From assembly GCA_031283515.1 (NCBI GenBank), contig JAITBS010000094.1, positions 1-7,076 on the forward strand: a stretch of 7,076 bases of DNA, written 5' to 3'. The notes beneath the pieces were generated by a model that searched no databases, was not told the DNA's origin, and saw nothing but the letters and a program-made list of their open reading frames with translations. This document shows, piece by piece, positions 6,554-7,076 of this stretch. A program made the position numbers and the translations under genes. Within the stretch, counting starts at the first letter, position 1. Every line of letters begins with the position of its first letter. This stretch comes from Planctomycetaceae bacterium. Its GTDB lineage: Bacteria > Planctomycetota > Planctomycetia > Pirellulales > Thermoguttaceae.

Positions 6554-6756
6554 GCCCGAATGAGGGGACAAAATAATCAGCCTTTTACCCTAATCGGTAA
6601 AACCGTTCCTTTTTATTTTACGCAACAAAATAGGTTCAAACGGAGAACATTCGCTACTATATTCTGTAGTCATTTACTTAATGTTCCCACTTAAAATATA
6701 GTTATATCAAAATGAGCAAAAAAAGAAATGACTCTTATAAAATAATTACCGAAAAA
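6554..6756. other. AT-rich leader/upstream region of the HEAT/TPR gene, no gene
   Basis: No coding region is supported. The only structure seen is a small hairpin, TTTTACC (6583-6589) with GGTAAAA (6596-6602), overlapping an alternative one, CGGT-AAA-ACCG (6595-6605). These two cannot form together. Any promoter for the HEAT/TPR gene should lie here, but no convincing -35/-10 pair was found. Confidence 0.4.
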
Positions 6757-6758
6757 TC

Positions 6759-6870
6759 TCATTGCCTCCTAATTTTCTGAACAAAACAACCTCTGTAACA
6801 ACATTGACCCTACATTCACGCCAACCTTATTACCTCATTATTTTCTGTGTGAATGAGGTAATGAGATTGG
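6759..6870. repeat. CTCATT-type direct repeats with a 19-bp hairpin
   Basis: A 22-base motif occurs twice in the same direction (6759-6780 and 6826-6847) with 18 of 22 bases equal, for example ATTACCTCATTATTTTCTG in the second copy. The second copy also forms the left arm of a hairpin: 6821-6839 pairs with 6852-6870 across a 12-base loop. The inner 11 bp (ATTACCTCATT / AATGAGGTAAT) are perfect, with one mismatch and one G-T pair in the outer 8. The bases after the stem (GTTTTAG) form only a weak T-run, so a terminator call is not made. Confidence 0.55.
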
Positions 6871-6875
6871 GTTTT

Positions 6876-6989
6876 AGTTGGAGTGGATAGTTAAGAGTTG
6901 ATGGTGCCGTATGCGGATTACAACAGAAACGTTTTATACGTTTGCGGCAACTATTCACTATCCCGCATCACTATTAACTAACAACAACT
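6876..6989. repeat. 7-nt-period cruciform-like repeat element (copy 2)
   Basis: This is a diverged relative of the element at 32-139. The left arm carries AGTGGATAGTTAAGAGTTGA, the centre GTGCCGTATGCGGATTAC, and the right arm GCGGCAACTATTCACTATCC followed by CACTATTAACTA. The centre holds TGCCG facing CGGCA and an inner AAACG / CGTTT hairpin. Its arms pair less well than those of copy 1, suggesting an older insertion. It has no reading frame. It is not flanked by the two-hairpin modules that surround copy 1. Confidence 0.65.
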
Positions 6990-7020
6990 CCCGACGCATG
7001 TTATACATCGGGAGTTGTTG
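6982..7020. repeat. Perfect 13-bp inverted repeat
   Basis: CAACAACTCCCGA (6982-6994) is exactly complementary to TCGGGAGTTGTTG (7008-7020), with a 13-base spacer that itself contains a short TGT/ACA pair. Its left arm overlaps the right end of the 7-nt-period element. Neither strand has a T-run directly after the stem, so this is not a typical intrinsic terminator. It may be part of a larger repeat or a stem-loop at the 3' end of a gene beyond the window. Confidence 0.7.
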
Positions 7021-7076
7021 AAGGGAAAACTAGTTTTTGAAACCAGTTTAGTCTTTTATTACAAACACAACAAAAC

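Noticed and set aside
6712..6780. A 22-codon ATG-to-TGA reading frame (MSKKRNDSYK...) on the plus strand
   Set aside because: It is very short, has no Shine-Dalgarno site, and its end overlaps the CTCATT-type repeat. Chance is the better explanation.
6982..7020. Intrinsic terminator
   Set aside because: The stem is perfect, but neither strand has a run of T directly after it, so it is reported only as an inverted repeat.

Overview
This is a low-GC bacterial window with three protein-coding genes and an unusually dense set of interspersed palindromic repeats between them. The organism is probably a planctomycete, but this is an inference. It rests on the kinase type (N-terminal PknB-like domain, long disordered linker, one membrane segment, helical extracytoplasmic C-terminus without PASTA repeats), on the partly HEAT, partly TPR neighbour, on the absence of clear Shine-Dalgarno sites before two of the three genes, and on the abundance of palindromic intergenic repeats. 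No rRNA, tRNA, CRISPR array, transposase or origin was seen.

Layout. Bases 1-216 are a repeat block: a minus-strand repeat module, a 108-bp cruciform-like element built on a 7-nt period, and a plus-strand module. Bases 332-2467 (+) encode an exported prolyl oligopeptidase. It converges with a membrane-anchored Ser/Thr protein kinase (2502-5249, -). The 34-bp gap between them holds a lone 26-bp repeat tail that runs into the kinase stop codon. Bases 5250-5870 hold no gene. They contain a second bracketed repeat block (minus module, different palindromic core, plus module; 5359-5641) and a separate 145-bp CCGCAGATT-type repeat (5652-5796). A HEAT/TPR protein (5871-6536, -) follows, read from a TTG start. 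Bases 6537-7076 hold no gene. They contain a hairpin cluster and a second 7-nt-period element ending in a perfect 13-bp inverted repeat.

How the parts relate. The HEAT/TPR gene lies upstream of the kinase on the same strand, but about 620 bp of repeats separate them, so co-transcription is doubtful. The prolyl oligopeptidase is probably a peptide-scavenging enzyme of the periplasm and need not be linked to the kinase.

The most interesting signal is in the non-coding DNA. A repeat module (two hairpins plus an AT-rich tail) occurs as outward-facing pairs around two unrelated palindromic cores. The hairpins differ between copies by paired changes that preserve the stems, and the tail also occurs alone at a convergent gene junction. 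No protein in the window explains how these repeats move.
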